Shown here: one piece after another, positions 12,040 through 23,172 of the stretch
Position numbering within the stretch: position 1 is the first letter of the stretch
Layout of the letters: every line of letters starts with the position of its first letter
Assembly: GCA_030544215.1 (NCBI GenBank)
Contig: JARZZO010000004.1
Location: 41,467,980 to 41,531,979 of the forward strand
Length of the DNA: 64,000 nt
DNA from: Zantedeschia hybrid cultivar
Taxonomy: Eukaryota > Streptophyta > Magnoliopsida > Alismatales > Araceae
Reading direction: 5' to 3'
Notes under the pieces: generated by a model
What the model was told of the DNA's origin: nothing
The model's database searches: none
Seen by the model: the letters and a program-made list of their open reading frames with translations, nothing else
Program-made: the position numbers and the translations under genes

Positions 12040-12216
12040 ATATTCGTCGACCAGCATTCTGTTGTTGCCCTCAATATAGCAACCAATTAGTTGAACAAGG
12101 TTAGGATGTCTCACGTTTGATACCATGTTGATCTCTTTCAAAAACTCATCGGTACCTTGCTTTGATTCAGCAGATAGTGACTTTATGGCAACATGTGTTC
12201 CATCTTTTAAAATTCC
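12040..12216 (-). pseudogene. Captured receptor-like kinase exon
   Basis: The minus strand reads GILKDGTHVAIKSLSAESKQ then GTDEFLKEINMVSNVRHPNL then VQLIGCYIEGNNRMLVDEY. This is the N-lobe of a plant receptor-like kinase: the AIK lysine of subdomain II, the glutamate of helix C (EFLKEI) and the HPNLVQLIGC segment. An acceptor-like ttacag precedes the first codon at 12216. After DEY the similarity stops, where LVYEYLxNxSL would be expected. The glycine loop and catalytic loop are absent, so it is a non-functional exon piece. Confidence 0.8.
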
Positions 12217-13027
12217 CTGTAAGTACAACAACAGAATAAGCTTGGGAGCTGCTATTTGGGGTCCTGAAAAGTTGGGAGTAAAAAGTAGGGAGTAAAAAGT
12301 AAGAAAGCAAGACACCAACTATATGAGCCAAATCCTTCTCTAATCATAGAGGCACGCAGTTAGAGCATTTTTTTGAGGGGGGGGGGAGGGGTGTGATGGA
12401 ACATACTCCTTCAACAGTACTAAGGATTTGAACAACATGAATACACTTGCCCATATATAAGGCAGGAGGCAGATGACCCCACGGAGCACTATTGATCTCT
12501 GTCAGCGTGCTATGTGATGTTTCAGGACTGTGGTTTATAATCATAGATCCTTACTTTAATTGCTTTTAGTTGCCACTGAATACAAATCAGTGACAATAAC
12601 AAATGACAGTAAGAAGAGAAAGCTGAAGGAGTTGGGCTATGTTGTGCAAGAACTTGTCAGTTTTTATGGGGATTCACAAGGAGAAAGCAGGATTATCGTT
12701 TCATTCATCTATTTAAATTGTTACCAAAAGACATTAATCATTACATTGGATCAGTAGGGAGTAAATGATCCCCACTCAGTTCCACCAGAAAATAAACAAG
12801 GCATGTTGAGGACCACAAGTTTTTTGCTTTTTTCTTTTTACCTTTTTGAGTTTTTGGAGGGAGGCCAAAGACAGAGATGTAAGGGGAGACTCTGCACTCC
12901 TTTAACAATAATGCTTGCATCTGCATCTGAGAGAAATTCCTTCCTGGTACGGATGTTCACTTGGGATGACCACCTAGGTTTCATCCTAAGCTTCATCATC
13001 CAAGAGACTATTGCATGAAAAGGTTGT
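12217..13027. other. Remaining left-half content of the capture element
   Basis: Short frames occur on both strands (for example plus 12560-12757 and minus 12838-13053, the latter containing VNIRTRKEFLSDADASIIVK). They may be further host fragments, but I cannot assign them. Confidence 0.35.
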
Positions 13028-13032
13028 AAACA
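13028..13032. other. Left target duplication of the gypsy element (aaaca)
   Basis: The same five bases are found at 23992-23996. Confidence 0.9.
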
Positions 13033-13824
13033 TGATGTAGCCGAAGCTATCACGGTCGGATTCCGAGACTAAAATCCAAGATAGATCGAAAAAAGGGGGG
13101 GACAGGGATCCGGACCGAAATCGGGGCGGAGTACGGGACCGAAGCTCCGTGGGCGAGAGGTACCCAGACGAAGACTTCCCGGGGGCGAAGCTGACTCCGC
13201 TGGGCCGAAGGGGACCCGGCCGGTGAAGAGCGAGGCCGAGACCTTTGAAGAAAGAAAACCGAGACCGGTGGCCGACGACGGCTCGGACGAAGAGGTCGGT
13301 GAAGATTCAAACTGAGGCCCCTGCAAGAAAAAGAACCAGTCAGTGAGGATCCCGAGCTTCGGCCCAAGAGAACCCCCTCCGACGGCTAAGTTAGCTTCTG
13401 AAGAAGATTCGATTCAGAAGGGAAGGAAGAAGAAGAGGCTTAAATGCTTTGGACTATAGTCCTTGGTCAGTCGACATACCTTTTGCAATAAATAGCCGTC
13501 TATTTATAATGGAGGATAGAGGTTACTTGGTTGTGGCAGCCGATATAGGACTATGTTTTAGGTTACTGGTAAACCGCCATAGCGCCTAACAACCCACCGG
13601 AGTGGGCCGGATACGGCTACTGGGCCGAGGGCCGAGGGCCGCTGTTGGGCCGAATGCCGCTAGTGGGCTGAAGGCCGCTATTGGGCCGAATGCCGCTGGG
13701 CTGCTAATGGGCCGAAGGCAATTGGGCTGAAGGCCGCTTGTGGGCCGAGGGCCGCTTTTGGGCTGCTGTTGTTGGGCTGCTGTTGTTGGGCTGTTAATGA
13801 GCCGAATCGGATTCTGCCCCATCA
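13033..13824 (-). repeat. 3' LTR of the Tat gypsy element
   Basis: 792 bp. It matches 23173-23991 and the solo LTR at 38107-38917. The segment 13590-13790 is an imperfect array of gggccgaaggccgct-type words whose copy number differs between the three LTRs. On the minus strand a TATA box (tataaatag, near 13494-13503) precedes the presumed transcription start. In the first 170 bases about 11 substitutions separate it from the partner LTR, apart from one deletion there. Confidence 0.92.
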
Positions 13825-13845
13825 CATGGCCCCCTACTCTTGTCG
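13825..13845 (-). other. Gypsy polypurine tract
   Basis: On the minus strand, gagtagggggccatg lies directly before the LTR start tgatgggg. It is the expected plus-strand primer next to the 3' LTR. Confidence 0.7.
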
Positions 13846-14514
13846 TTCTCAATTCCATGAAATGCTGAGAGTAAAATACGAAGCCCTTTCGGAAAAATAA
13901 TATCTGATATGAACCTTGTCCGAAACTGTTACCACCCGTTTCGAAAACTGGGAGACAAGGCTTCGCCTTAGGTCGGCCGAGGGCTGGTGACAAACAGCCT
14001 CGTCTCAGGCCGGGACCCTGTCGTAGACACCTTCGTCTTAGGCCGAGACTTTGTGACGAATACCTTCGCCCCCAATTGTGAAAGGGCAAGGCTTTCAGAA
14101 TACTTTGGGACACTAGGCAAGAGCGGGAAAGACCTCGAGTCTCCCACCTTCACGGTCGTGTCACAACAAACACAGGACACGTGTTTAACATCCAGCCGGA
14201 CTGCCGAAAGCACAAAAGGATCTCAGCCGTTAACAACGATCACTTGGATCGCGGTCACTTCGGCTCTCTGCCCAAGACTTCACCTAGATCACCGCCTCTC
14301 CAGCCCCCGGCACGAGGATCGAGACACGTGGCGAGCATCCGGACGAATAGCCGAAGGGTTCGGCCGCATCCGGCAGTTGATTGCCTCTTCTCGATCCGAC
14401 AGCCTGCTCGTCATCATGGCGAAGGACGGGACACGCGTCGAACATCCGAGCAAGGCGGAGCCGAGGGGTGGGAGGATCTCGGCCGTCGGTTCGCCACCCG
14501 ACCCCCTTAGGTCC

Positions 14515-14530
14515 TCCTATAAATACCAGC
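14515..14530 (+). promoter_or_regulatory. TATA box for the opposite-strand ORF
   Basis: tcctataaataccag lies about 245 bases before the ATG at 14768 and is oriented for plus-strand transcription, against gag-pol. Pyrimidine-rich leader sequence follows. Confidence 0.6.
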
Positions 14531-14663
14531 CCCCTTCACCTTATCACTGTTCCTTCGCCTGCTCTCTCTTCCTCTCCGCACCAGTGCGTTCCCGCGAGCA
14601 GCTCCGCGAGCGTCTTTGCTTCTCCGACCGCGAGTGTGCTATCGAGGGCATTTGGGGACGTCC

Positions 14664-14728
14664 TGTCCATCGCCGGTGAGTTCCTTGTCGCCGGGGAGTT
14701 CTTTGTCGCCAGGGAGTTCCTTGTCTGA
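14664..14728 (+). repeat. 18-bp tandem repeat, three copies, in the leader of the extra ORF
   Basis: Three near-identical units (tcgccggtgagttccttg, tcgccggggagttctttg, tcgccagggagttccttg) follow one another before a ctgag|ggtaag splice-donor-like site. A frame through them reads AGEFLV-AGEFFV-AREFLV, but the next in-frame codon is a stop. Confidence 0.7.
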
Positions 14729-14767
14729 GGGTAAGCCTCAGCTCCTGCCTTCTCTTTTTTTCGATTC

Positions 14768-17178
14768 ATGTTCAGTAGTTCTTCTTCGGCCGAAAGCAGC
14801 TCGTCATGCTCCTCTTCTAGACCTACTTCCCAGTCCTCTCTGTCATCTCCCTTTTCTTCGAACTCTTTCCTTTCCGTTATGGCGGACGAAGCAGAACCGG
14901 TTCCGGCTGCTGCTGAGCCTACCACTATGGGTCGTCGTCAGGCCGAGACGGTCTCGGATGTAGCTAGTGCTCTTGATGTCAAGGGAATCAAGATCATAAC
15001 TAACTACTATCTGATTCCCTCTTGGATGATTCCCATCCGGCCCGGGAGGCGTACCAGAGCCAACACCGTTCGGCCGGGCTGCTTCTCGATCTATGAGCAC
15101 AGCTTTCAGGCGGGCTTTCACCTTCCCCTTCATTCTTTTGTTGTAAACCTTTTGAGCTTTTACGGACTGGCCCCGTCTCAATTCTTCCCGAATTCCTGGC
15201 GGACAATCTATGCTTTTCTGGCCCTGAACGCTATTCTCGACTTCAACCCCTCTGTAAATATCTTCCGCTATCTTTTCAAGATCAAACCTCAGGGGAAGTC
15301 TTCTTGGTTCTGCTTCGTCCCCCACTTCGACCGGGGGATCTTCTCCGGGAAGCCCTCGTCTATTCATCATTGGAAGGAGGACTTCTTTTTCATTTCTCTG
15401 CCGGAGGAGGATAAGGGTATTTGGCCCTTTCCTACCGAATGGGCACCCTTGGCCGAGGGCATTTCCGACTGTCCAACTCTCAGCTCCGAGCATCTTGCTG
15501 ATGCTCACCTCTTCGAGGATGAGGCTCCGTACAACATTGCGGAGCTTCTCGAGGACGAGGACAGGATCATAGAGATGGGAGCCTGGCCGGACCTGTCGCA
15601 CTCTCCTGCCCGGGCCTTTCCCTACCTTCCTCTCGAAGATGCCTCGGGAGAGGCCGAGGCGAGAGCTACCGCGACTAGGGCTCCGGTCGAAGCCCGTCCG
15701 TCTGAAGGGGGTGCCGAAGCTACGGCCGAGGGTAAGTCGGCTTTAGGTCAAAAGTCACTGTTTGAACTTTTGCTAACTCTTCTTCTTTTCTCCTTTCAGA
15801 GATGTCTGGTCTCCGGGGCCTTATGAGCTGGATCTCCAAGCAGTCCGCACCGTCTCGACCGTCCCAGCCGCGGCCTGCAGAAGGGAGGGTGGCCGAAGGA
15901 GTTTCGGCCCCGGGCGCTCGGACCACGAGGCAGACAGCGGCTTCCGCCGAAGGCCGCGCTGCCGCGACTGCTCTCGAGAGGGAGCGACAGAAGGGGAAGG
16001 AGGTCGCCAGGGGGAGTGGGCGGCCCGAGAAACGAAGGCGCCCGGATGACCTCGACGAGAGGGAATCCGCCCCGGCGACCAAGAGGCCGATGTCGGGAAG
16101 GGACGCTCCGCTCTCGTCGCCTCCCCAGCCGCAGAGGGGCAATTCCCATTCGGCTACCGGGGCCGCCGCGGAGACGCTGTCCTATCCTTTCGAGGCGGCC
16201 GGGACCCACATGTCCTGGGAGTATGGGCACAAGCCATGGCGGCCGGACACGGGGGTATTTACAGACAATAGTCTGGATGACTCCCGGACGTGTCTGCGCC
16301 TGACTCGGGGCTTGACCCTCCCGATGGCTGGGGACGAGATCAGGGAGCTTTCTTCGGAAGGCTTGTCCCTGCAATGCGTCCGACACGCCGTCCAGGTGAG
16401 ATCTCCTTCGTCCTCACTTCTCGTTTCCGTTAATTGCTTTGGCTCATGTTTTTCTTTCTTTCTGCTATAGGCCGCGGTCATGTGCGGGGCTCTTGCTCGC
16501 CGCCAGGCCCTCATCCAGCAGAAACTTCAGGACATCGACCAGGCCTCGGACCAGCTGGCTTTTGGCAAAGTGGCCTCGGTGCGGCGCGATCTCGAGGCCA
16601 GCATCGATGTCCTCATTGGGGCAAACTCGCGGCTGCGGTCCGAGCTGGACGGGCAGAAGTAGGTGATCAACACCACCTCAGAGGCCAAGAAGAAGGCCGA
16701 GAAGGAGCTAGACCGGGCCCGGGCCAAGATGGCGTCCTTGAATGCCGAGATTCAAGACAAGGGCAAGGAGCGGGACGAGGAGCGCCGCCGCCACGCCGAG
16801 GAGGTATCGGCCTTGAAGGCGGACTTAGAGGCCAAGACCAAGGAAGCCGATGACGTTGCTCGCACGGCTGTGGCGAGCTATAAGGAGGGCCCTGAGTACG
16901 CCGACGAGATGCTCGAGGTCGGGGCTAAGACGGCCTCGACCATGTTCGATCTGGGGATGGCCATTGCCCAAAAGGCGTGTCCGGACATAGATCTGACCGG
17001 CTTTGGCTTCCCCTCCGATGAAGAGGGCAAAGAGATCTTAGCCTGGTGGCGAGAGCTCAAGGCCGAGAGAATCCCGGTTTCTCCGGAAGATACCGCGGCG
17101 GGTTCGGGCCGTGCTTCTCCTCCAGCGTCTCCCGGCCATACTCCTGTTGACGTGGACGGCGACGATGCCGAAAGCTGA
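14768..17178 (+). CDS. Additional antisense ORF of the Tat element (gypsy-type transposon domain protein)
   Basis: Three exons are likely: 14768-15731, 15800-16395 and 16471-17178. Introns are bounded by gtaagt/tttcag and gtgaga/tatag, and the frame is kept across both. The N-terminal third is Ser-rich and then conserved (YYLIPSWMIPIRPG, HLPLHSFVVNLLSFYGLAPS, SWRTIYAFLAL, FCFVPHFDRG). This is the block known as the putative gypsy-type transposon domain (I believe Pfam Transposase_28). A basic KRRRPDD region follows, then a long coiled coil (about 16500-16880) and an acidic tail. Function is unknown; Tat elements carry such ORFs antisense to pol. A TAG at 16660-16662 interrupts the coiled coil in this copy and probably replaces a CAG. 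Confidence 0.8.
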
Positions 17179-17342
17179 TCCGGGGGCTTGTCCCGGTTAT
17201 TTTTGCTTTCAAAATGCCGAGGCTAGGCACACGGCCCGTTTTTGTACTTGTGTATATATAGAAATGATTTGCATTTGCTTGCTTCATGGCATGTCTTTCT
17301 GAGTAGATAGCCGAATTCGGTCCTGTACGTGGCCGAAGCCAT

Positions 17343-17543
17343 GCCGCTCCCGATACGGTTTGCATGGCCGAAGCCACTCCCGGTAAGGTTTACACGGACT
17401 TAGAGTAGTGCCGCTCTCGATACGGTTTGCATGGCCGAAGCCACTCCCGGTACGGTTTACACAGACTTAAGAGTAGTGCCACTCCGATACGGTTTGCATG
17501 GCCGAAGCCACTCCCGGTACGGTTTACACGGACTTAGAGTAGT
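17343..17543. repeat. Three tandem copies of a ~67-bp unit
   Basis: Units at 17343-17409, 17410-17477 and 17478-17543 each contain gatacggtttgcatggccga, then agccactcccggtacggttt, then acacggacttagagtagt. They lie between the end of the opposite-strand ORF and the end of pol, where the two transcripts converge. Confidence 0.9.
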
Positions 17544-17710
17544 GCCGGACACAATACTTCAGAACAAAAAATACATTCATGGTGTTCGGCTGAACCCCGG
17601 GAAAATAACTTACATGAAGTAGCGCCGAAGGTGCTCCACATTCCAGGTGCGAGGGAGAGCCTGGCCCGAAAGGGTCTCCAGCCGATAGACCCCTCGTCGG
17701 ATTACTTATC

Positions 17711-18502
17711 TCACGCGATAAGGGCCCTCACAGTTCGGAGAAAGCTTCCCTGCGGCTTCGGCTGGCTTGGACGCGTGGGCGTTCCCAACACGAGGTTCCC
17801 GGATTCAAAACTTCGGGGCTTCACTCGAGCGTTGTGATATCTCGCCATGCGTTGCTGATATGCCGCCAGCCGAATGCGAGCTTGATCCCTTGTCTCTTCT
17901 ATAAGATCGAGGTGATCCCTCAGGGCTTCATCATTAGCCTTCGGATCGTAAGTAAGAACCCTCGGCGACGGCAAGCCGACTTTAATAGGAATAACTGCTT
18001 CCACCCCGTAAGCCATTCGGAATGGGGTTTCTCCGGTAGGGGTTCGGCTTGTTGTCCGATAAGCCCATAGAACGCTTGGCAGCTCTTCGACCCATCAGCC
18101 TTTAGCCTTGCCGAGGCGAGTCTTCAGTCCTCGCAATAGGCTTCGGTTAGTGACTTCGACTTGGCCATTCATCCGAGGGTGTGCTACCGAAGCGAATTTA
18201 TGTAGAATACCGAAGCTTGCACAGTTGTCTTTGAACCGATGGCTGTCGAACTGCTTGCCATTATCTGAGATGATTGCCCGAGGGATGCCGTAGCGGCAAA
18301 TGATGGACTTCCATACGAAGTTCCATGCATTACTATCGGTTATAGACGTGAGGGATTCGGCTTCGACCCACTTGGTGAAGTAATCCACCGCCACAATAAG
18401 GAATTTCCTTTGGCCGGTGGCCATGGGAAAAGGTCCCAAGATATCAATCCCCCATTGGGCGAAAGGCCAAGGGTCCGATAGAGGTGTCAGGAGGGTTGCC
18501 AA
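17711..18502 (-). pseudogene. Gypsy integrase, core and C-terminal part, broken
   Basis: The frame 18095-18502 holds the integrase core. WGIDILGPFP carries the first catalytic Asp, IISDNGKQFDS the second, and NGQVEVTNRSLLRGLK the Glu. It ends at a TGA after GKAKG. The same protein continues after this stop through WVEELPSVLWAYRTT into the frame 17711-18016 (TPTGETPFRMAYGVEAVIPI and a basic C-terminus). The upstream zinc-binding part is in the neighbouring frame. Catalytic residues are intact but the nonsense codon would truncate the protein. Confidence 0.85.
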
Positions 18503-18526
18503 CTGGTGAATGAGGGAGCTATACCT

Positions 18527-20170
18527 CTAGCACTGGTCACAGCAGGAGACGAGAGCAGCTGCGTCCTCCCAGAGTGTCGGCCACCAGTACCCTTGCCTTA
18601 AGAGTTTATGGGTCAAGGCCCTTCCTCCTACGTATGCTCCGCAAATTCCTTCATGTACCTCCCGGAGGGCATAGTCGGCTTCGGCCGGGCCAAGACATCG
18701 AAGGAGTGGCCGGCCGAAGGACTTCTTATATAGCATACCCTCCTGAATTAAAAAATGAGAAGAGCGCTGCCGGACGCGCCTTACTTCCTTTGGATCGAAC
18801 AGGACCTTCTCTCGGAGGAGAAAAGAGATCAAGGGAGTCATCCAGGTCTCTGCTTTGGATTCATTCACTTGCATGACCTCGGATTCGCCGAGACTCGGCT
18901 CCGACAGTTCTTCCACTAAGACCATTCGGCCTCCTCCCCCATCTTGAGTCGATGCTAGCCGGGAAAGGGCATCGGCTCGAGTGTTTTCGGCCCGAGGGAT
19001 CCGTACAATCTCAAAATAAATAAATTCAGCTAGGATCTTGCGAGTTACCTGGAGATAGGACGCCATCAATGCGTCCCGGGCCTCGTACTCCCCGGTGACT
19101 TGGTTGGCGATGAGCGGAGAGTCGCTGAACGCCCTTATCCTTTGCGCGCCGAGCCTTCTAGCGGCTCGAAGTCCTGATATAAGGGCTTCGTACTCAGCGG
19201 CATTGTTGGTAGCCGGGAAGGAGAAGCGCAGTGCATACTCCGTGACGACCCTTTCTGGAGATGCCAAGATCCACCCGGCACCACTGCCCGAAGAGCATGC
19301 GGACCCATCAACGTATAGTTGCCATTCATCCGCCGTAAACAAAGGAGCCGAAGCGACTTCGGCTTCAGGATTTGCTCTGACTTCCGACTGAGGGGCCGAG
19401 GATGCTTCGGGAGTGAGCTCGGCAATGAAGTCAGCCAAAGCTTGAGCTTTTATTGTTGTCTGAGGCCCGTAAGAGATGTCGAACTCTCCCAGTTCGATGG
19501 CCCATTTCGCTAGCCTCCCGGACACTTCTGGCCGAGAGAGGACTTGCTTCAAAGGTTGATCTGTGAAGACCTTTATTGAATGCGCGAGGAAATAGGGCCG
19601 GAGCCTCCTCGCGGAAGCGACGAGGGCCAAGGCCAGCTTTTCAAGAGCCAGATACCGAGGCTCTGCTCTATAGAGGGCTCGGCTTATATAATAAACTGGC
19701 CTCTGTACGCCATCTTCTTCCCGGACGAGGACGGCACTGATAGCTGCTTCAGACGCGGCAAGATAAACGAACAACTGCTCTCCTCGGACCGGCTTAGACA
19801 AGATGGGAACATCGGAGAGATAAGCTTTCAACTGATCGAAGGCCGACTGACACTCATCCGTCCAGGAGAAATTGCTAGTCTTCTTCAACAGTTTGAAGAA
19901 GGGGAAACAGTGATCCGCCGCTCTTGACATGAAGCGGCTTAATGCGGCAATCCTTCCACTTAACTTTTGAACCTCTCGGACGTTGGCCGGAGGGTGCATT
20001 TGGATAATGGCCGCAACCTTCGCGGGATTTGCTTCCACCCCTCGGCGGGTAACCATGTAATCGAGGAACTTCCCGGAGGCCACGCCGAAGGCGCACTTGG
20101 CAGGATTCAACTTCATTTTATACCTGCGTAAGGTGGAGAATGTCTCGGCCAAATCGGCCAGATGGTCCAC
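18527..20170 (-). pseudogene. Gypsy pol: RT end, two RNase H domains, integrase zinc region
   Basis: 547 codons. Residues 1-130 are the RT thumb and connection (MKLNPAKCAFGV, VQKLSGRIAALSRFM). Residues 131-250 are the usual gypsy RNase H. Residues 283-406 are a second, archaeal-like RNase H with WQLYVDGSACSSGSGAG, an Asp at 288, Glu 326, FSDSPLI Asp 350 and TRADALSRLA Asp 400. Residues 505-547 are the H2C2 integrase zinc region, where the second His is replaced (CGAYVGG for CGxHxGG). A TAG follows DQC. The dual RNase H places the element in the Tat lineage. Confidence 0.9.
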
Positions 20171-22235
20171 AGCGGCTTTTCACCAGCATGTCGTCGATAT
20201 AGACCTCCATATTGCGGCCGAGCTGCGGAGCGAACATCCTGTTGACGAGACGTTGATAAGTTGCTCCGGCATTCTTTAGGCCGAATGGCATCCGGGTGTA
20301 ACAGTATAAGCCGAGGTCCGTTGTAAAGCTTGTTTTGTCCTCGTCGTCCGGATGCATTCGGATTTGGTGATAGCCTGAATAGGCGTCGAGGAAGCTGAGC
20401 AGTTCTTGGCCGGAAGTGGCATCCATCACCTGGTCTATCCGAGGCAGCGGAAAACTGTCCATCGGACAGGACTTGTTGAGGTTGGTGAAGTCTACACACA
20501 TTCGCCACTTGCCGTCCTTTTTGGGCACCATCACTACATTAGCGATCCATTCGAGATGATGCACCTCTCGGAGATGTCCCGCGTTTAGCCCCTTTTGTAC
20601 TTCAGCCTGGATGGTCATCCTCCTTTCTTGATTGAAGGTACGCCGCTTCTGCTTGACCGGAGGCTGGTTCGGGTCGACATGGAGTCGATGCTCTGCCACC
20701 TCCGGTTTGACTCCAGGCATGTCCGAAGGAGACCAGGCGAAGACATCGAGGTTTTCCTTCAATAATCCGACAAGTCTATCGGCTTCAATCTTCTCGAGGC
20801 CGGAACCTATCATTAGTGTTCGGCCTTCTCCTCTCGGAACTGGAACGGTTGTAAGTTCCTCTCCCAGGGATGCTTCAGCTGAAGATTCGATCGAAAGGGA
20901 TTCGGCCGCAGCCTTCCCTTTGACCGAAATCATATAACATTGCCGGGCAGCTTCCTGATTTCCCTTGGCTTCGCCGATTCCGTGGCCGGTGCGGAACTTC
21001 AGCTTCTGATGGAAAGACGAAGGTACAGCTCCAATTCCTCCGATCAGCCTTCGGCCAAAAATGGCGTTGTAGGCCGAATCGACCTTTACGATGGCAAAAT
21101 CCTTTTCAACGGTCAACTGCTGAGGGGCTGTATCGAGGGTTACAGGTAGCCGAACGATGCCTTCTACTCGGCAAGGTGAACCATTAAAGCCGAATAGAGG
21201 CCCCCAGTGAGGCTTCATGTCAGCCCCATTCAAACCTATCTTTAAAAAACAATCATAAAAAAGTACATTGGGAGCACTTACATTATCAACAAAGATACGA
21301 TGAACATCGTAACTTTTCATTACAGCATTTACAACAAGGGCATCGTCGTGAGGGACCTGAACGTCGGTCAGATCCTCCTGGCCGAAGATGATGTCTTCTT
21401 GACGAAACCGCTTCAGCCCGGCATTGATTGCTGCTATCTCTGCCGCAGCATCGGCTCGACGACGCTTTGCTCCCTCTCCCGGTCCTCTGGATATCATCAT
21501 AATCGACCCGGCACTGGGTCGTTGGTGTGATGCTTCCGCCGTGGCTGAAGTCACCTTCGGCTGAGGTGGGGTTTCTTTATCCGAGAGTTGCCATTGCCTT
21601 GCTGCTTCGGGGACGTCCCGAATCTGCCGCTGTTGAGGTTGCACTCGCCGGTACTGCGGTAGACGGCCTTCCCGGATGAGGAGATCAATCTCCTCCCGAA
21701 GGTGCCGGCATTCGTCAGTCGAATGGCCGGTTTCCCGATGGTACTCGCAGTATTTGCGGGAGTCCCTTCGGCGAGGATCAGTCTTGATGCGCTCAGGCTG
21801 CCGAAGCATACCTTTCACCTCCATGAGCATCCGGGAGGGTGGTGCAGGTAGTGGCAGATACCACTGCTGCGGATCCGGACGCTTTTCTCGGTCCCATTCT
21901 TCTCTCCCGTATCGCTTGCGAGAGGGTTCCTGATCTTCCGGACGAGGACGAACTGCTGGAGGGGTAGCCGCCGATACTACCTCGGCAGTACTCTTGCCCT
22001 TGGACATCATCAGGGCCTCCCGGTTGATATATTTATGGGCCCGAGCCACAAGGTCCTGGAAGGTGGGAGGATGGCGCTTCCCGATAGAGCTGAGAAGCCC
22101 TTCGTCCGTATATCCACTTATTACGGCCGAGACCGCAATCGAACTATCCAGGTTTGGAATCTGGGCTGCTTCGGCCCGGAACTTGGTAAAATACTCTTGA
22201 AGGGTCTCGGTCGGTCCTTGCCGAATGGCAAGCAA
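20118..22235 (-). pseudogene. Gypsy gag end, protease and reverse transcriptase
   Basis: 705 codons. The front continues gag (ETLQEYFTKFRAEAAQI). A zinc-knuckle-like KYCEYHRETGHSTDEC lies near residue 160. The protease region has IFVDNVSAPNVLF where related elements have VDxGSSADILF, so the active-site glycine is lost. RT motifs are clear: VVMVPKKDGKWRMCVDFTNL, FLDAYSGYHQIRMHP, TRMPFGLKNAGATYQRLV, and VYIDD at 20190-20204. A one-base frameshift follows at about 20170-20175, after MLVKS, and moves the sequence into the next frame. Confidence 0.9.
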
Positions 22236-22298
22236 ACTGGCCGAGGTTTTACATTGCCGAGTGGCATCATAGAATTGGTCGATAAACAGTTGGCCTAA

Positions 22299-23096
22299 CT
22301 ATACTAGAGAGTGAATGGAATTGGGGGCCAACGTCTCAAACCAAGTCAAGGCTGTTTTTTCTAGGGTGAGGGGGAAGAGACGACAGTGAACTACCTCGAA
22401 AACCCCTCGGACGGAGAGGTAGGAATTGAATATCTGGAAGTGGCAGACCGGATCTGTCATTCCATCATATAGAGGCCCTTTCGGCAGTTTAAAGTTAGAA
22501 GGTACCTCGATGGCCAGAAGCTCTGGAGAGAAAGGAGTCTGCTCCAGGATGGTGCTGGCGAGAGACGCTCCATACGGCTGGGATACTATCTGCTGCATTT
22601 CCTTCCTCATCACCGTCAGCCGTCGGTCCAGATCAGGGGTGGTTGAAGTGGTGGCCAAACGTCCTTTGGCCTTGGTCGGATGAAATCCGGACGAAGCATA
22701 GTCCGGCTCCGTCAGGATATGATTGGCGCGAGGGACTCGGCCTAGCGGCCCGAACGGCTCGCTGCTTGCCGAAACTGCCTCGTCGTGGAATGCCCGCGAG
22801 GGTGTTGGCTGTATCCTCGCAGCTTGAGCAGGACATAATTGAGGAGGAGGCGGTACCTGCTGTGGGGGCTGATTCAGCAACCCCATATGCTGGGCGATGG
22901 CAGACACTATATCTCGCAAGGGCGCCAAGGAGGTGACAGTAGCGGTCAGCGTGGCCACTTGCTGCTGGAGTTCTTCCACCCGGTCGTCTTTGGGAGCGAG
23001 GGACTCCGGTATAACTGAACGGGCAGAACCTTGCGGAAGAATGGACGGAGTACCTTCGGAGTGGAGTGCCAGCTCTGCAGTCGCCCGCGTCTCCAC
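22299..23096 (-). pseudogene. Gypsy gag, N-terminal and capsid part
   Basis: 265 codons from METRATAEL. A short coiled coil (VEELQQQVATLTATVTSL) and a proline-rich stretch are followed by the capsid core: PLYDGMTDPVCHFQIFNSYL, then CRLFPLTLEKTALTWFETLA. A TAG after NSIHSLV interrupts gag. The same frame continues as LGQLFIDQFYDATRQCK and runs into the neighbouring pol frame. Its position next to the primer site and 5' LTR supports the start. Confidence 0.88.
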
Positions 23097-23152
23097 CTCG
23101 TCTTAGCCGGATCGTCTGGTCACCGAACGATGAGACATGACCTCTCGTTAGT

Positions 23153-23172
23153 TTCCCACAGACAGCGCCACA
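23153..23172 (-). other. Gypsy primer-binding site
   Basis: On the minus strand, tgtggcgctgtctgtgggaa follows the LTR end. It resembles the TGGCGCCGTCTGTGGGAA-type site of Tat and Athila elements. Confidence 0.75.

Noticed and set aside
14536..15601. Long minus-strand frames opposite the extra gypsy ORF
   Set aside because: They are shadows of the spliced plus-strand ORF, which has the conserved domain and splice sites.
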